A stretch of DNA of 64,000 nucleotides from Augochlora pura (taxonomy: Eukaryota > Arthropoda > Insecta > Hymenoptera > Halictidae): assembly GCF_028453695.1 (NCBI RefSeq), contig NC_135772.1, forward strand, positions 14,198,001 through 14,262,000, given 5' to 3'. Below, piece by piece: positions 50,901 to 61,347 of the stretch. Below the pieces are notes generated by a model that worked only from the letters and a program-made list of their open reading frames with translations, was not told the origin of the DNA and did no database searches. Position numbers and translations under genes: made by a program. Position 1 is the first letter of the stretch, and each line of letters opens with the position of its first letter.

Positions 50901-53900
50901 CACAACGGTGAACAATAGGCACTGAAAAAGATCTATACAATATTCTGCTTATCAGAATGATGTTTTTCAAAACAATTTCCAGTCGGTCTGCGTTCTAGAA
51001 GTTCTATTAAACGTGGTCCCACCTACATCGTTTACCTTTTTAACAGAGTGAAAGGCATTCTGTAATGCTGCTAAAGAACAGGTAGCGCTAGTATTCCATT
51101 CAGAATGTATTTTTTTTCTGTAATACGAGATGTCGTTTAAGGAGACTGTCGGAAATTTCATATGCTTGAAAATTGTTCCGATGTCACGATTAAAGTCTAC
51201 ATCTAAGCCACAACTTATCACACAAATAAAAACTGTCAGTAATTTATAATAAAAGTGTTCATTGGCATTCACCAATTGGTTTTGAAAGAGTATCTAAGCA
51301 ATTTTGAAAATTTATTTTCACAGAAATAGTATCTTGTTTAAGAAAGTTTCATTGAACATTTTTAACATATTCAACATCCTTTCCACATTCTTGAATTTTT
51401 CAAGATTGCTTGTGCAATCGTTTATACATATATGTACAACGTGTTCCATAAGACGTGTGCCGTAGATGGATTTAGAGCCCTAGAACAAATAAGTACGTGT
51501 GAACGTATGCTTCATTTGACCTTGCTTCCAAAAAGCGATTTCTGTTCTGGCAGCTTGTATTTGCTTACCTTCGAGATGGTGGAGATGATCATCTTGAATT
51601 TTAGTATCATTTTTCTATCCGAAAATCTTTAATGTAACTTTAATGTAATTTTTAATATATTTTAATAATTATTTTATGTTTTAATTAATTTACTTATTCT
51701 TTGCTAAATTCTCTTGTCAAATACAACTCCAATTACAAAATTTAACGGGCTCGGTATTAGTTTACGCGCTCACTATCAGTATTTTTGATTTTCGTAGCAA
51801 AGGAAAATAGAGTTTGTACAACGTTTCTTCTGTGGGTTGCGTGAGATTCTACACGTTAACAAATGTAATACCAAGGTTAGCCCGCTATTCGGGTCAATGA
51901 TACAATGCGATCCCTATTTGTAAACCTCCTTCGAGAGACCTTACCAGTAACACAGCCCTTTTGACGCACGTGCGCGCTTTAGAGCGTCTTCGCCGCTGCA
52001 CAGTAATTTTGAAACCTGCTTTTTGTTGTCAAAATCAATTTTTCAAGTTTGAATAGAAGGATTTATTTTCGCATATAGTGGCAACCCTTCAAAGTTCCAA
52101 ATCCAAAATATTATTCATTTTAGATTTTAAATCATTTTGTTATGAGATACGGCGATCTGAAGATAAAATCATAAAATTCAAAATAAAATAAAACGTTTTG
52201 TATTCCTATAATAGGATATTAAAACATAAATTTTAATGATAGTTCCATACATGTTAGCAAGTCTATGTAAAGTATGTAATCCATTTTTAAGCAACCTTTA
52301 ATCGATATACAAATAATATGATTTTATTGAGTTTTTAGAGACTGTTGAAAATTTGCTAAAAGTACAAGATTTCGGACACATTTTTTATGAAAATTTACAG
52401 AATTGTTAAAAAGAATATTTGAAGCTTAGTTGCTACTTTTAATTTTATATCGGTAGTATTCTGATATTGCGTTTCGGACCTAGACACGCATGAACTGAAT
52501 TAATTAATTGAATTCGTTAACAGCAATTACAAAAATACTTTTATTACCAATTTTTAGACAATTGTGATACAATTCGGAATTTTGGCTACAAAACGTGGGG
52601 TTTTCAGGCCGCTGCGTGCTGGAGTGTTTAACTGACACGCCCACTCCAGGGCTCAGAATTATTTATTGTGCTTACCGATGAGTAATCCACCATTTTCACT
52701 AGAAATTCAGTATTTTGCAGTATTAATTATTCATCTGAATATTTTCTATGTTCTCCAATACCGTGCGCCATTTTAATTATGCAACTTGTTAAGAAGCCAT
52801 TTCATGTTTAAACCCCTGCTCCATTATTAAAAAGAATCAATTTACGTGATTCAAATTTTTTTCTTCAAATGTACGATATATTTTAGACATACTTTGAACT
52901 ATCTATGTCAGAGTAATTTTTCGTTATACTTGAATTTCATGAAACAAGTATAGCGCAATACGTGCTGAGCTTTTGATTGAATGTAACCTGAAGCACGTTG
53001 CTATCCTTTGTAAGGAGCATCACTTATGAATAGAAGGAAAAGACTTCCTATTCAAACTCCATTGTTTTCAGTAGTTGTTACGTCAAATTCATTCACAACA
53101 TCACATTTCCTGCTTCATACTTCTTTCCTGCTTCGGCTTTTTAAATTACAAGTGGCTTCTTATTTAAAAAATTTCAGCACGTCAACCCCTTATATCAGTA
53201 ATTGAAATTAATCCTGAAATTAAGTTTAAAGTATTTCTACTGAAAACTTTTAGGATATATTGTATTGCCATTAATATAAATCAAGAAATTGTCAAAATTT
53301 TCTAATCTTATATAAGCAAATATTTTATCCCGCATTTAGAACTTAAATGATGTCTAATTGTCACTTGAAATGCAATTTTCCACTATTTCTTGATTAATTT
53401 TAATAAAATCTGTGTAAATTCAAATTTCCTATTTCATTACAACATTTATTTATTTTACAGGCAATGGTGGCTTGCTACCCTGGTCACGGTTCGCATTATG
53501 TGAAGCATGTGGACAATCCTAATCGAGATGGACGATGCATCACTGCAATATATTATCTCAATCGAGATTGGGATATCAAGGTACGATTAAGAACACATTA
53601 AAGGTCATAATTTCTAATCTCCGGTTTTATTCAAGTTGTCGTCTTATACATCAAATAATATTTATCCTAATAAATAAAAAAAGGTTACATATATTATAAT
53701 TTTGTGAATACATTGATCACAGTGGATAAGTAATTAGATTGTTTCACGTGTGAGCAAACTTAAATTTCAACATCTGAAATACGTAAAAAGATCAAGAAGA
53801 CTATCAAGGGCGTTTAGGGCCTACGTGAGTTGCTGCATGTAATACCTCTATCTCGCATATGCACCGGAAGACCGGGTTAAGCAATGTTTACACTGGCCAC

Positions 53901-55145
53901 ATACAAAATATACGCAGCCTTTATAAGCAGAAAGTCTTCACAAAAATGTCCTACATAACATGCGCCCATTAACTTAATTTTAGCTACGTACAAAAAATCT
54001 CCAGTCATTATAGTTCTTTACATTTTTTAATGTTCATACTATTTTAGTTTTTTGTAAATATATATTCTTTGAGTTAATATTAATACTCCTAAAACAGTAT
54101 GAACATTTAAAAGATATAATGAACTGTAACGAGTGGAGAACATTTTCATTTTGCACAAAGTTCTGTAGTCTATTGATAGAAAATTACTGTACTGTATTTT
54201 TTTAATAGCAATATCGCGTTTCTAATTGTTAATAATTCAACGTTGTTTGTTTATAGAGAAATGGCGGCCTCCTAAGGATATTTCCAGAAGGCTGGCGCGA
54301 CCAAGTTGCAGATATCGAGCCCCTTTTCGATAGAATACTTTTCTTCTGGTCCGACAGGAGAAATCCGCACGAAGTACAACCGGCATACAAAACCAGATAC
54401 GCAATCACTCTGTGGTACTTCGATGCCGAAGAGAGGAATCAAGCTTGCCGAAGATATCAGAGAGAAAGTGGGTATATTAATTGTAATCTATATGCTAGAA
54501 ACCTTCCTTCATTTTGAAGAATAAGATTTTTCATAAACAATTTTTGTTTCAATTTCTAAGTATAAGTTGCCAAGCAACAAACATTATTTGATTTTATTGA
54601 TAACTATGTTATATTTTAATGAAGAAGCACAGATAAATATTAAAAGATGGAAGAATTACAAAAGGTCACTTCTCTGACCCTGATTTACATAAACCATGAC
54701 TCATATTCCTACTTTATGTTCAAAATGTTTGTCTTCAGATTTACGCACAGAAAAAGTGTGACTTCGTAATTTATAGATATATCTCCTTGATGACCTTCAT
54801 CATGAAGCTGCTTTCTTTATAGCTGTACTTCTTAAAATATTTGATACAAAATATACTCAATATATCAATTTCTCCTTATAACATTTTTGCAAATTAAAAA
54901 TTATATTTTGTAATAATTAGTTCTTCCTTAATGTATAAGTTATAAATTTTGAATCAAAATTAATACTTCGAAAAGTAGGAATATTATATACTATTGGAGA
55001 AGTTAAATTCATTTTAAATTTTATATTGAAAAGTTCAAAATTATTGATTATATTAATGTTGGCTAATAAATGCAAGAGTCTAATGAACTAAATATGTTTT
55101 ATGTGATTTTCAGGAGAGCTGCACGCTAAGAAAGAGAATTCGTGA
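41939..55145 (+). CDS. EGLN1: HIF prolyl hydroxylase (EGLN1/PHD2; Drosophila Hph/fatiga)
   Basis: This enzyme uses O2, 2-oxoglutarate and Fe(II) to hydroxylate HIF-alpha, marking it for VHL-dependent degradation. Five exons: 41939-42335, 42805-43490, 53461-53580, 54257-54467 and 55114-55145 (481 aa). Residues 24-61 are a complete MYND zinc finger (C24, C27, C36, C39, C45, H49, H57, C61), as in PHD2. A low-complexity linker runs to about residue 200. The prolyl hydroxylase domain follows (VIKDMDEYGVCVVDNFLG; TWLDG). The iron ligands are H377, D379 and H439, and R448 binds 2-oxoglutarate (SHYVKHVDNPNRDGRC; FFWSDRRNPHEVQPAYKTRY). Intron 2 is almost 10 kb while the other introns are below 1 kb. 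The last junction is less certain: donor GTGGGT after 54467 to acceptor at 55114 gives a short RERELHAKKENS tail. An AATAAA lies at 56561-56566, implying a long 3' UTR. Confidence 0.95.
43491..53460. other. Large EGLN intron 2 (9,970 bp)
   Basis: The intron separates the MYND/linker exons from the catalytic-core exons, with donor GTAAGC and acceptor TTTTACAG. It is AT-rich apart from a GC-richer patch at about 44150-44450. No exon, RNA gene or transposase fragment was recognised; reading frames inside it (for example 43932-44348 and 48488-48892) show no family similarity. A hairpin with 8-bp arms (ctggagtg / cactccag) lies near 52618-52650. Confidence 0.6.
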
Positions 55146-56674
55146 GACACGAGGTGTGAGAGACCGTCACACCAACCGTTGACTGAAATTGTAACTCAAT
55201 TAGCTGAACTTACACATGTGTATATAGTTACACAAAGAAAGCAGTGGTACATAAAATTATTATGTATTACTACGTATTAAGATATAGTCGAATGCAGGAG
55301 CTACTGATATTGGAGTTACAGAAAAAAAGATTTTTAAGAATGTGCAATATTTGTGAGCGCGTTCTTCTTTTTGTTTTTTTTTTATATGCGGCACTGTAAT
55401 ATATTCAAACGTGAGCTAAATGCGTAATAGCTCTTACGGTTCTCAATTTATAAATACAATTATTAACTCCGTTCTTTCTAACACTTAATGCTCTCACTCT
55501 AACCGAATGTCTCAAAAGTAAAAATTTTAGTATTTGCTTGCCATTCGATTAAAAGTTTGTTCGTTATCGACGTCGATACTTAGCTTTTAATAGTCAGAGT
55601 ACGATCAATCCTTACGGTGATTTATGAGCCGTATATTTGCTGAAATAATAGTGTACAGAGAAATTAATGCGTGCGTACGTATCTGTGTATGCGTTGAACG
55701 AGAGAAAAATAGTCAAACAGCGTGAATGCAGACGGAAAGAGCGAGTGAATGATCTGAATTATACAAATATGTTTGTATGTGTAAAAATTTCTAAAATTTC
55801 ATCTTAATTATTATATTTCAAAAACAACCTCTGTCTTAACATGTGTACGGTTAGTATCATTAATAACAGTTCAGCTTGTTATTAATATAAAATTGCGAAA
55901 TTCTTACGATTTTATTATTACTTCTTACACATTAAACATTGTTCTGCAAGTTACAATCCTTCTACTAATGTTTGATTGAATGGCCAGTAATTGACTCATG
56001 CTTCCAGTGTCGATAATTGAGATATGTTGGGGCCCAGTCTGTACCTGTAATATTGTTATGTACATTGCGAAAGGGTAGAAACATTGTGTTTACTATTGTA
56101 TTGTATCTATTTATATAAATTGAATAAGTGAAAAAAGGAAAAATATAAACACGTACTTCCTGTGTCCCAGATAGAAAGTCTGATATACAAACTTTGTTAG
56201 TCAATCTGAATAAGGGAGAAGAGATGGAAAAGGAAGGGAGGAAGAAAGTGTGTGTGTGCAAGTGAGAAAAATAGAGAGAGAAAGAGAAGATGTGTTGAAT
56301 TTTTCTAAGGTGTATTATGTTGATAATATTAAACTTACTCAATCGCAAGAATATGTGATTCTCTTCGATTCTCTTTGATTGTATTATTGAACACAGAGGA
56401 CCAATATCTAGTATCCTCATCAAGAGATTAAATTATTTCGATGGATGAACTTAATTTAATGTTCTCTTATGTTTAATATCGATAATTGTTGTGAAATAAG
56501 TTATGAACTGATAACGCATTTTTTGAAGTATTGTAAAACTGATGAGAATTGTGATGTGAAAATAAACATTTTACAAAATAGGCATCGAATTGTTTACGGG
56601 AAAACAAAACGTATTGTGAAGTTAATTATTGGATATTCTTTATGAAACTTTACATTTCACCGATTTGTATGTCA
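55146..56674 (+). other. Probable EGLN 3' UTR and convergent gap to POLE2
   Basis: Non-coding AT-rich DNA follows the EGLN stop. The clearest + strand poly(A) signal is AATAAA at 56561-56566. On the - strand the POLE2 poly(A) signal is at 56675-56680, so the two convergent genes end within about 110 bp of each other. The reading frame at 55965-56423 (-) has no recognisable similarity and I do not call it a gene. Confidence 0.5.
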
Positions 56675-56698
56675 TTTATTCGTATACTTACATATTAT

Positions 56699-58534
56699 TT
56701 AATTAATATCATCCATGTCTTTGGGAATAGCGCAGTGTTCAACTAAATCCAAGGCAGGAACATATACTTTAAATGAATGACCATTTTTCGGAAATAGTCC
56801 AGGGTTAATAATATGGCAATTAGAGTAAACCGTCTCGTATGCTTCGAATTTGTCCGCAACCACAATCACATCCGGAGTTGGATATATTTGTAAAGCGTGA
56901 TCGTATTTCCAATATACTGGGATCACAGAAAGACTTAAAGGAGTTAGATGTGATTGACAAATAATTGATTTGGCATACTGAAAAATGATAAAAAGAAAAT
57001 TAAATAGAAAAATTTATAAATTATGAAAATAAACAAACATAACTTATATAAACCTACATGATCGTAAATATTTCCTTCTCGCGGAAATTGTAGTGTATTT
57101 CTACACATTTTCGTTAAAATATCCTCTCTTAATACAACGATTTCTTTTGTACAGTATTGAATCCTGCATGGATTAGTAGTAAATATTGCACCAGGAACAT
57201 TTTTTGTGAATTCCTCTGAAATATTTTTTGGAATTGGAGATCTTGGTAAAAGTTTTGGTGATCCCACATCATCTGGTGCTGGTACAAAAATAAATTTGGA
57301 AGATTTTTTTATATCTGGGTATTGCATTATTATATCAGCTAATTCTTTCAATCCCTCTTTTAATTTATGTGTACTGGTTACGTTTGCTGGGAAGCTCAAG
57401 AAATGACCACACAGTACAAAAGCAATAGGTGGACATTCAGAATATCCTTCCAACATAGTTCTAAATTTACGTAAAATTGTTACATCATCCAGCCACATTT
57501 CAGACAAAAAGATAATCATTCCATCTTTATTACTTTCCTCATAACTTTTTAATTTTTCTGACAGCTTCAAACTAAGATTATGTGAACCACCGAATGTATT
57601 GGAGTCACCAAAATCTGCACGTGCATTATTAGATGACTCAGCTGGTGGAAAACCTATATCTTTTATATACAACATGCCATCCCTATAATCTCCACTAGCT
57701 ATTACTATAGATGCCTCCATAATTAGACCATCCTGAAAGTTGTATTTATATGTTAAGGAAAAGAATTTCTAAAAGTATTTTCATCAGATAAATAGTAAAA
57801 CATATTAAATTTTCTTATAGCAAAGGATATTGCTTTCCTCAAATCGACTTTAATTGTTCCTCCCGTATCTTCTAAATAATATTGGCCTTCTATTAATTGT
57901 GTTAAAAGACCCATTACATAAACATTTCCTTTTTTACTTTCACTTAACAAATACTCAATAGGCACCAATTCAATCCAATTATCTTTTTTTTCACCAAGTC
58001 TAGGGGGAACAAATAATTCATGCCTCAAAGTCCTACGCCATAGTAACTCAAATCGGTCTTTAAATATTGCTGACTTATATGTAGCTTCAGCAAATAAATC
58101 TGGTGTTACAGGTGATAGAAGAAATTTCTTTTTAGTCAAATCATATTTAATTTTTGGTATTTCAAATGCATTTATGATACTAAAAACTGTTTCTGTATTT
58201 TTCAATGTGTTAGGCCTTATGCATTCTTCTATTGCTAGTTTAAGACTTTCCACTGTAACTTGAGGGTCATCTAAATTTTGTGTCAAAATTTGTTCCACAA
58301 TCTGTGTAAGCCAAGTTTTGCGCTTATTTTCATCTACATTCAACAATTCCTTGGCTAGTGAAACGCTGAGTTTCCTAAATGAAGCAAACAATTTCAATCT
58401 TGCTTAATGTATACATTGTGACAATATTTCATAAAATATCTATTTTAATGAATAGATGAAATATACCTTGAAAGATTAAGACCATACATAGAAAAAGTGC
58501 TCTTTACAGTTTTCACTAATTTTTCATCAGCCAT
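56699..58534 (-). CDS. POLE2: DNA polymerase epsilon subunit 2 (POLE2, B subunit)
   Basis: POLE2 is the non-catalytic B subunit of the leading-strand polymerase epsilon. It links the holoenzyme to the CMG helicase. Four exons on the - strand: 58467-58534, 57831-58374, 57058-57741 and 56699-56977; 1575 bp, 524 aa, against 527 in human. The N-terminal helical domain is followed by an OB-fold (HELFVPPRLGEKKDNW ... GLLTQLIEGQYYLEDTGGT) and an inactive calcineurin-like phosphoesterase domain (IIFLSEMWLDDV ... FVLCGHFLS ... FIFVPAPDDVG ... IFTTNPCRIQYCTKEIVV), then HLTPLSLSVIPVYWKYDHAL. Introns 1 and 3 are GT-AG. Intron 2 (57742-57830) is AT-AC with U12-type consensus; using it joins KA to NFQDGLIMEA, matching the family's KAQFHSGLYTEA. 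An E2F-like site lies 128 bp upstream. Confidence 0.96.
57742..57830 (-). other. U12-type AT-AC intron in POLE2
   Basis: On the - strand the 89-bp intron begins ATATCCTTT, an exact match to the minor-spliceosome 5' splice-site consensus. It contains TTCCTTAAC at 57752-57760, an exact match to the U12 branch site. It ends in AC 11 nt after the branch adenosine. The flanking exons end AAA GCA and start AAC TTT CAG in phase 0. A decoy U2-like TTTCAG lies 9 nt inside the downstream exon; no GT donor can be paired with it in frame. Confidence 0.95.
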
Positions 58535-59392
58535 TTAGAATAAAGATGTTTACTGACACTGTAAGGATAAAAATTCATCATTACACATTTATTCGCAATC
58601 ACTATTTCAATACATTTATGTGCACATACAGTTCGATACAGAAACGACAGAATAGTAGAACTTCCCGCCTTTTTCACCATTGTATAAATACATAACAACT
58701 TATATATATATATTTGTAACTCATATATGTATATATATATATGTATGCACATTGATGCGTCACACATTGAGCTATTTCTACCTCTCCATATTGCACCTTT
58801 TTATCCCCACCATTTTAGAAAGAGAACGAGAGATGATCGAGAGAAACAGAACGTAAGCAGCGAGCTTTATGGTGAGTATCCACACAGGCAATAAACCTAG
58901 ATCGTCACACTCATCCGTGCTTGACAAGTTCCATTATTTGTCTGTGTAACTGATTTCGTTTGTATTGTTCTGATGTCGTGCTCTCTTGCTCACTCGTCAC
59001 TTTTTCTGTTTATCTAAATCTGTGAGGGCAGCACTGTTTAATTCTGGAACGTCAACCAATCATAGAAAGGCAGTTTCTGCACCATACCTCAAATTTCTAA
59101 AGCCTTTGCCCCTGGCGCAATATGGTAAGGCACTAATTCGTCGTTGCATGCATTGAACTTGTACTGTATATGTATGCAATAATGGGTCCTCCACCTGAAT
59201 ACCTCCAGGCCACAGCTTGATACGTTAATGAGAGTCGACATAGCAATTTTCTTTGCTCTGATTGGCTGACGATTCACAGATGAGACAGTATGCATTGCGG
59301 ATTGAATACGCAGTCAAATGGTGGGGATGTGCACAGCATCTTAGAGAGTAAAAAAGCATGCAGGAGTAGGAGCTATTATTGTATATACTGTC
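58535..59392. promoter_or_regulatory. Divergent promoter region of POLE2 and UQCC2
   Basis: This 858-bp gap separates the oppositely oriented start codons. It contains an E2F-like site TTCCCGCC (58662-58669). It also holds two facing copies of a CCAAT-bearing sequence: GTCAACCAATCATAGAAAGG plus CAGTTTCTGCACCATA at 59048-59085, and its inverted relative ctctgattggctgacgattc at 59257-59276. The same sequence stands upstream of PSMD9. The inverted pair, about 240 bp end to end, could be a MITE or a paired NF-Y promoter element. Confidence 0.5.
58662..58669. promoter_or_regulatory. E2F-like site upstream of POLE2
   Basis: TTCCCGCC (GGCGGGAA on the other strand) matches the E2F core. It lies 128 bp upstream of the POLE2 start codon. 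Replication genes, including polymerase epsilon subunits, are classic E2F targets in S phase. Confidence 0.5.
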
Positions 59393-60053
59393 ATGGCCGG
59401 CAATTATAGGAATTACATGAAATTGTTAGAATCTTGGCCTCTGGATAAATCGAAAACTGGCAGGTAATTTCTCTCGACATTGAGGATCTTTAAATGCTTT
59501 TTCACTATTATTGTTGTATAAAATTTTGTTGTCAATTTATTGTAGTCTAATTTTTTTCGCGGAAACGTGCCTACGTTAAGGTTAGAATGAATACTACAAA
59601 ACATATAATAGCAGGATATATATGTATACGTTTTTGATATTTTTCGTCTTCTAAATGTTTAATTATTAATATGTAACCACATAAATGTATGAATAGTTAA
59701 TGACAACTTGTAATTTTTGCAGTGATCTGGGGCAACATATCCGTGATCAAATAAAAGTTGCTTTTGCAAAAGGTGAGGCAACTAACCAGGTTGACCGTGA
59801 AGTTTGTGATCGTTATTATGTAAGTTTGAAAAAAATTTCTTCCAACCAATATGGACAAATGTATGCACGCGTACGCAATGACACTGCTAGTGGCTTAACA
59901 AAGGAACAATGTAATATGGCACTATCGCCAGAACTAAGAGAGTATTTGGAAAACGAAGAAAGAGGAATACTTAAACGAATAGCCTCAAAAGTTGTAGAAT
60001 TGTTTAATGATTCCAGGATCAAGTTATACAATGCTACAAAAAGTAATACATAA
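59393..60053 (+). CDS. UQCC2: UQCC2, mitochondrial complex III assembly factor 2
   Basis: UQCC2 (MNF1) acts with UQCC1 in the mitochondrial matrix to support cytochrome b synthesis and complex III assembly. Two exons, 59393-59463 and 59723-60053, with the intron in phase 2, give 133 aa. The N-terminus MAGNYRNYMKLLESWPLDKS followed by KTGSDLGQHIRDQ matches the vertebrate family (YRRFLKLCEEWPVD..K.GRDLG). The central ARVRNDTASGLTKEQC block also matches. The length agrees with human UQCC2 (126 aa). The stop codon at 60051-60053 lies inside the METTL15 frame. No AATAAA occurs between this stop and the METTL15 coding region, so the two probably share a transcript or METTL15 has an internal promoter. 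Confidence 0.92.
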
Positions 60054-61191
60054 AAGTTTTGTGCTCTCAATAGTAAGATATAACATCATTAGTCGTCGTC
60101 ATAGAACTATTCATTATTTAATGCAAAAACAAAATTGCTTAAAATGTGTAAAAGATACAAAAAGATACAGCGAGTTAGCACATAAAAATGTTGACAGTGC
60201 ATCGCATAGGCCAGTTATGGTTAATGAAGTATTACAATATCTGGAGCCTTCACCAAAGAAAATTATAGTGGACATGACATTTGGTGCTGGAGGACATTCG
60301 CTAAACATTCTAGAAACTTTTCCTGAGGTGAAGATATTTGCTTTGGACAGAGATCCTGTTGCACATGAATTTGCACACAAATTGTCAGAAAAATATCCTG
60401 GTCAAATAATACCTTTATTAGGAAGATTTTCTGAATTACCACATTTACTTGGCCAGCATAAAGTCAATAAAAATAGCATAGATGGGTTTTTATTTGATTT
60501 TGGTTGTTCATCAATGCAATTTGATGTTGCACAGAGAGGATTTTCTATATCTAAAAATGGACCTTTAGACATGAGGATGGATGGATTTAGATATCCTGAA
60601 GAACCTACAGCTGCTGATGTTCTAGAGAAAATAACTGAAATAGATTTAGTTAAAATCCTGAGAGCTTATGGTCAAGAAAGGAAGGCAAAAAAAATTGCAC
60701 GTGCTATTATTGAAGCTCGATATAGTTTCAGAAGTTTAAAAACTACTGAAGAGTTAGCAAAACTAATTGAAAGTGTTACAAATGAAAAAAGACTAGACCA
60801 ACTTGGTAGATCTGCTCATTGTGCTACAAAAACATTTCAAGCATTGAGAATTTTTGTGAATAATGAATTAAATGAAATTAATTATGGTATTGTCCTGGCT
60901 GCAACATATTTAAAAACGAATGGTCGCTTAGTCGCAATATCTTTCCATTCATTAGAAGACACAATAGTTAAAAGGCACATTTCTGGAAATATAATCAATA
61001 CTGTTGCTAACAAATTACCATTAAAATTCGCAGACCATACCAAATGTTACGACATTGACGAATTCAGGAACATTATAAACACACCATGGAAAATGTTACA
61101 TAGACATGTAATAACACCTACACCTGAAGAAGTTGAACGAAATCCGAGATCACGTTCTGCAAAGTTACGGGGTGTCAGTAAAATATCCTAA
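60031..61191 (+). CDS. METTL15: METTL15, mitochondrial 12S rRNA m4C methyltransferase
   Basis: METTL15 is the mitochondrial member of the bacterial RsmH/MraW family. It methylates N4 of a cytidine in small-subunit rRNA using S-adenosylmethionine. It is a single uninterrupted frame of 386 aa. Family motifs are present: HRPVMVNEVLQYL, the SAM-binding loop DMTFGAGGHS (residues 81-90), ALDRDPVA, DGFLFDFGCSSMQFDVAQRGFS, GPLDMRMD and the C-terminal SFHSLEDTIVKRH. The Arg-rich, acid-poor first 35 residues suit a mitochondrial presequence. I chose the ATG at 60031 (acaATG, A at -3) over 60007 (T at -3), which would add 8 residues. Either start overlaps the UQCC2 coding end, by 23 or 47 bp, in the +1 frame. 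A poly(A) signal lies at 61275-61280. Confidence 0.94.
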   Translation: MLQKVIHKSFVLSIVRYNIISRRHRTIHYLMQKQNCLKCVKDTKRYSELAHKNVDSASHRPVMVNEVLQYLEPSPKKIIVDMTFGAGGHSLNILETFPEVKIFALDRDPVAHEFAHKLSEKYPGQIIPLLGRFSELPHLLGQHKVNKNSIDGFLFDFGCSSMQFDVAQRGFSISKNGPLDMRMDGFRYPEEPTAADVLEKITEIDLVKILRAYGQERKAKKIARAIIEARYSFRSLKTTEELAKLIESVTNEKRLDQLGRSAHCATKTFQALRIFVNNELNEINYGIVLAATYLKTNGRLVAISFHSLEDTIVKRHISGNIINTVANKLPLKFADHTKCYDIDEFRNIINTPWKMLHRHVITPTPEEVERNPRSRSAKLRGVSKIS

Positions 61192-61347
61192 ACAAGTGTC
61201 ATGTTAAATTTTCATCTTTATTATCGCGTAACATAATATAAAATACATACAAATGTTTTGTAAAATATGTAAAAAATAAAATATCTTATCTTATGAAAAC
61301 TGTAATATACTATAAATGAGAGTGGTTGTATAGTTAAAGAAAAATAT

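Noticed and set aside
57753..57830. Read-through of the POLE2 exon into the AT-AC intron (SFAIRKFNMFYYLSDENTF...)
   Set aside because: It ends in a stop, is not conserved, and is fully explained as U12 intron sequence. A GC-AG alternative donor at 57820-57821 has a poor consensus.
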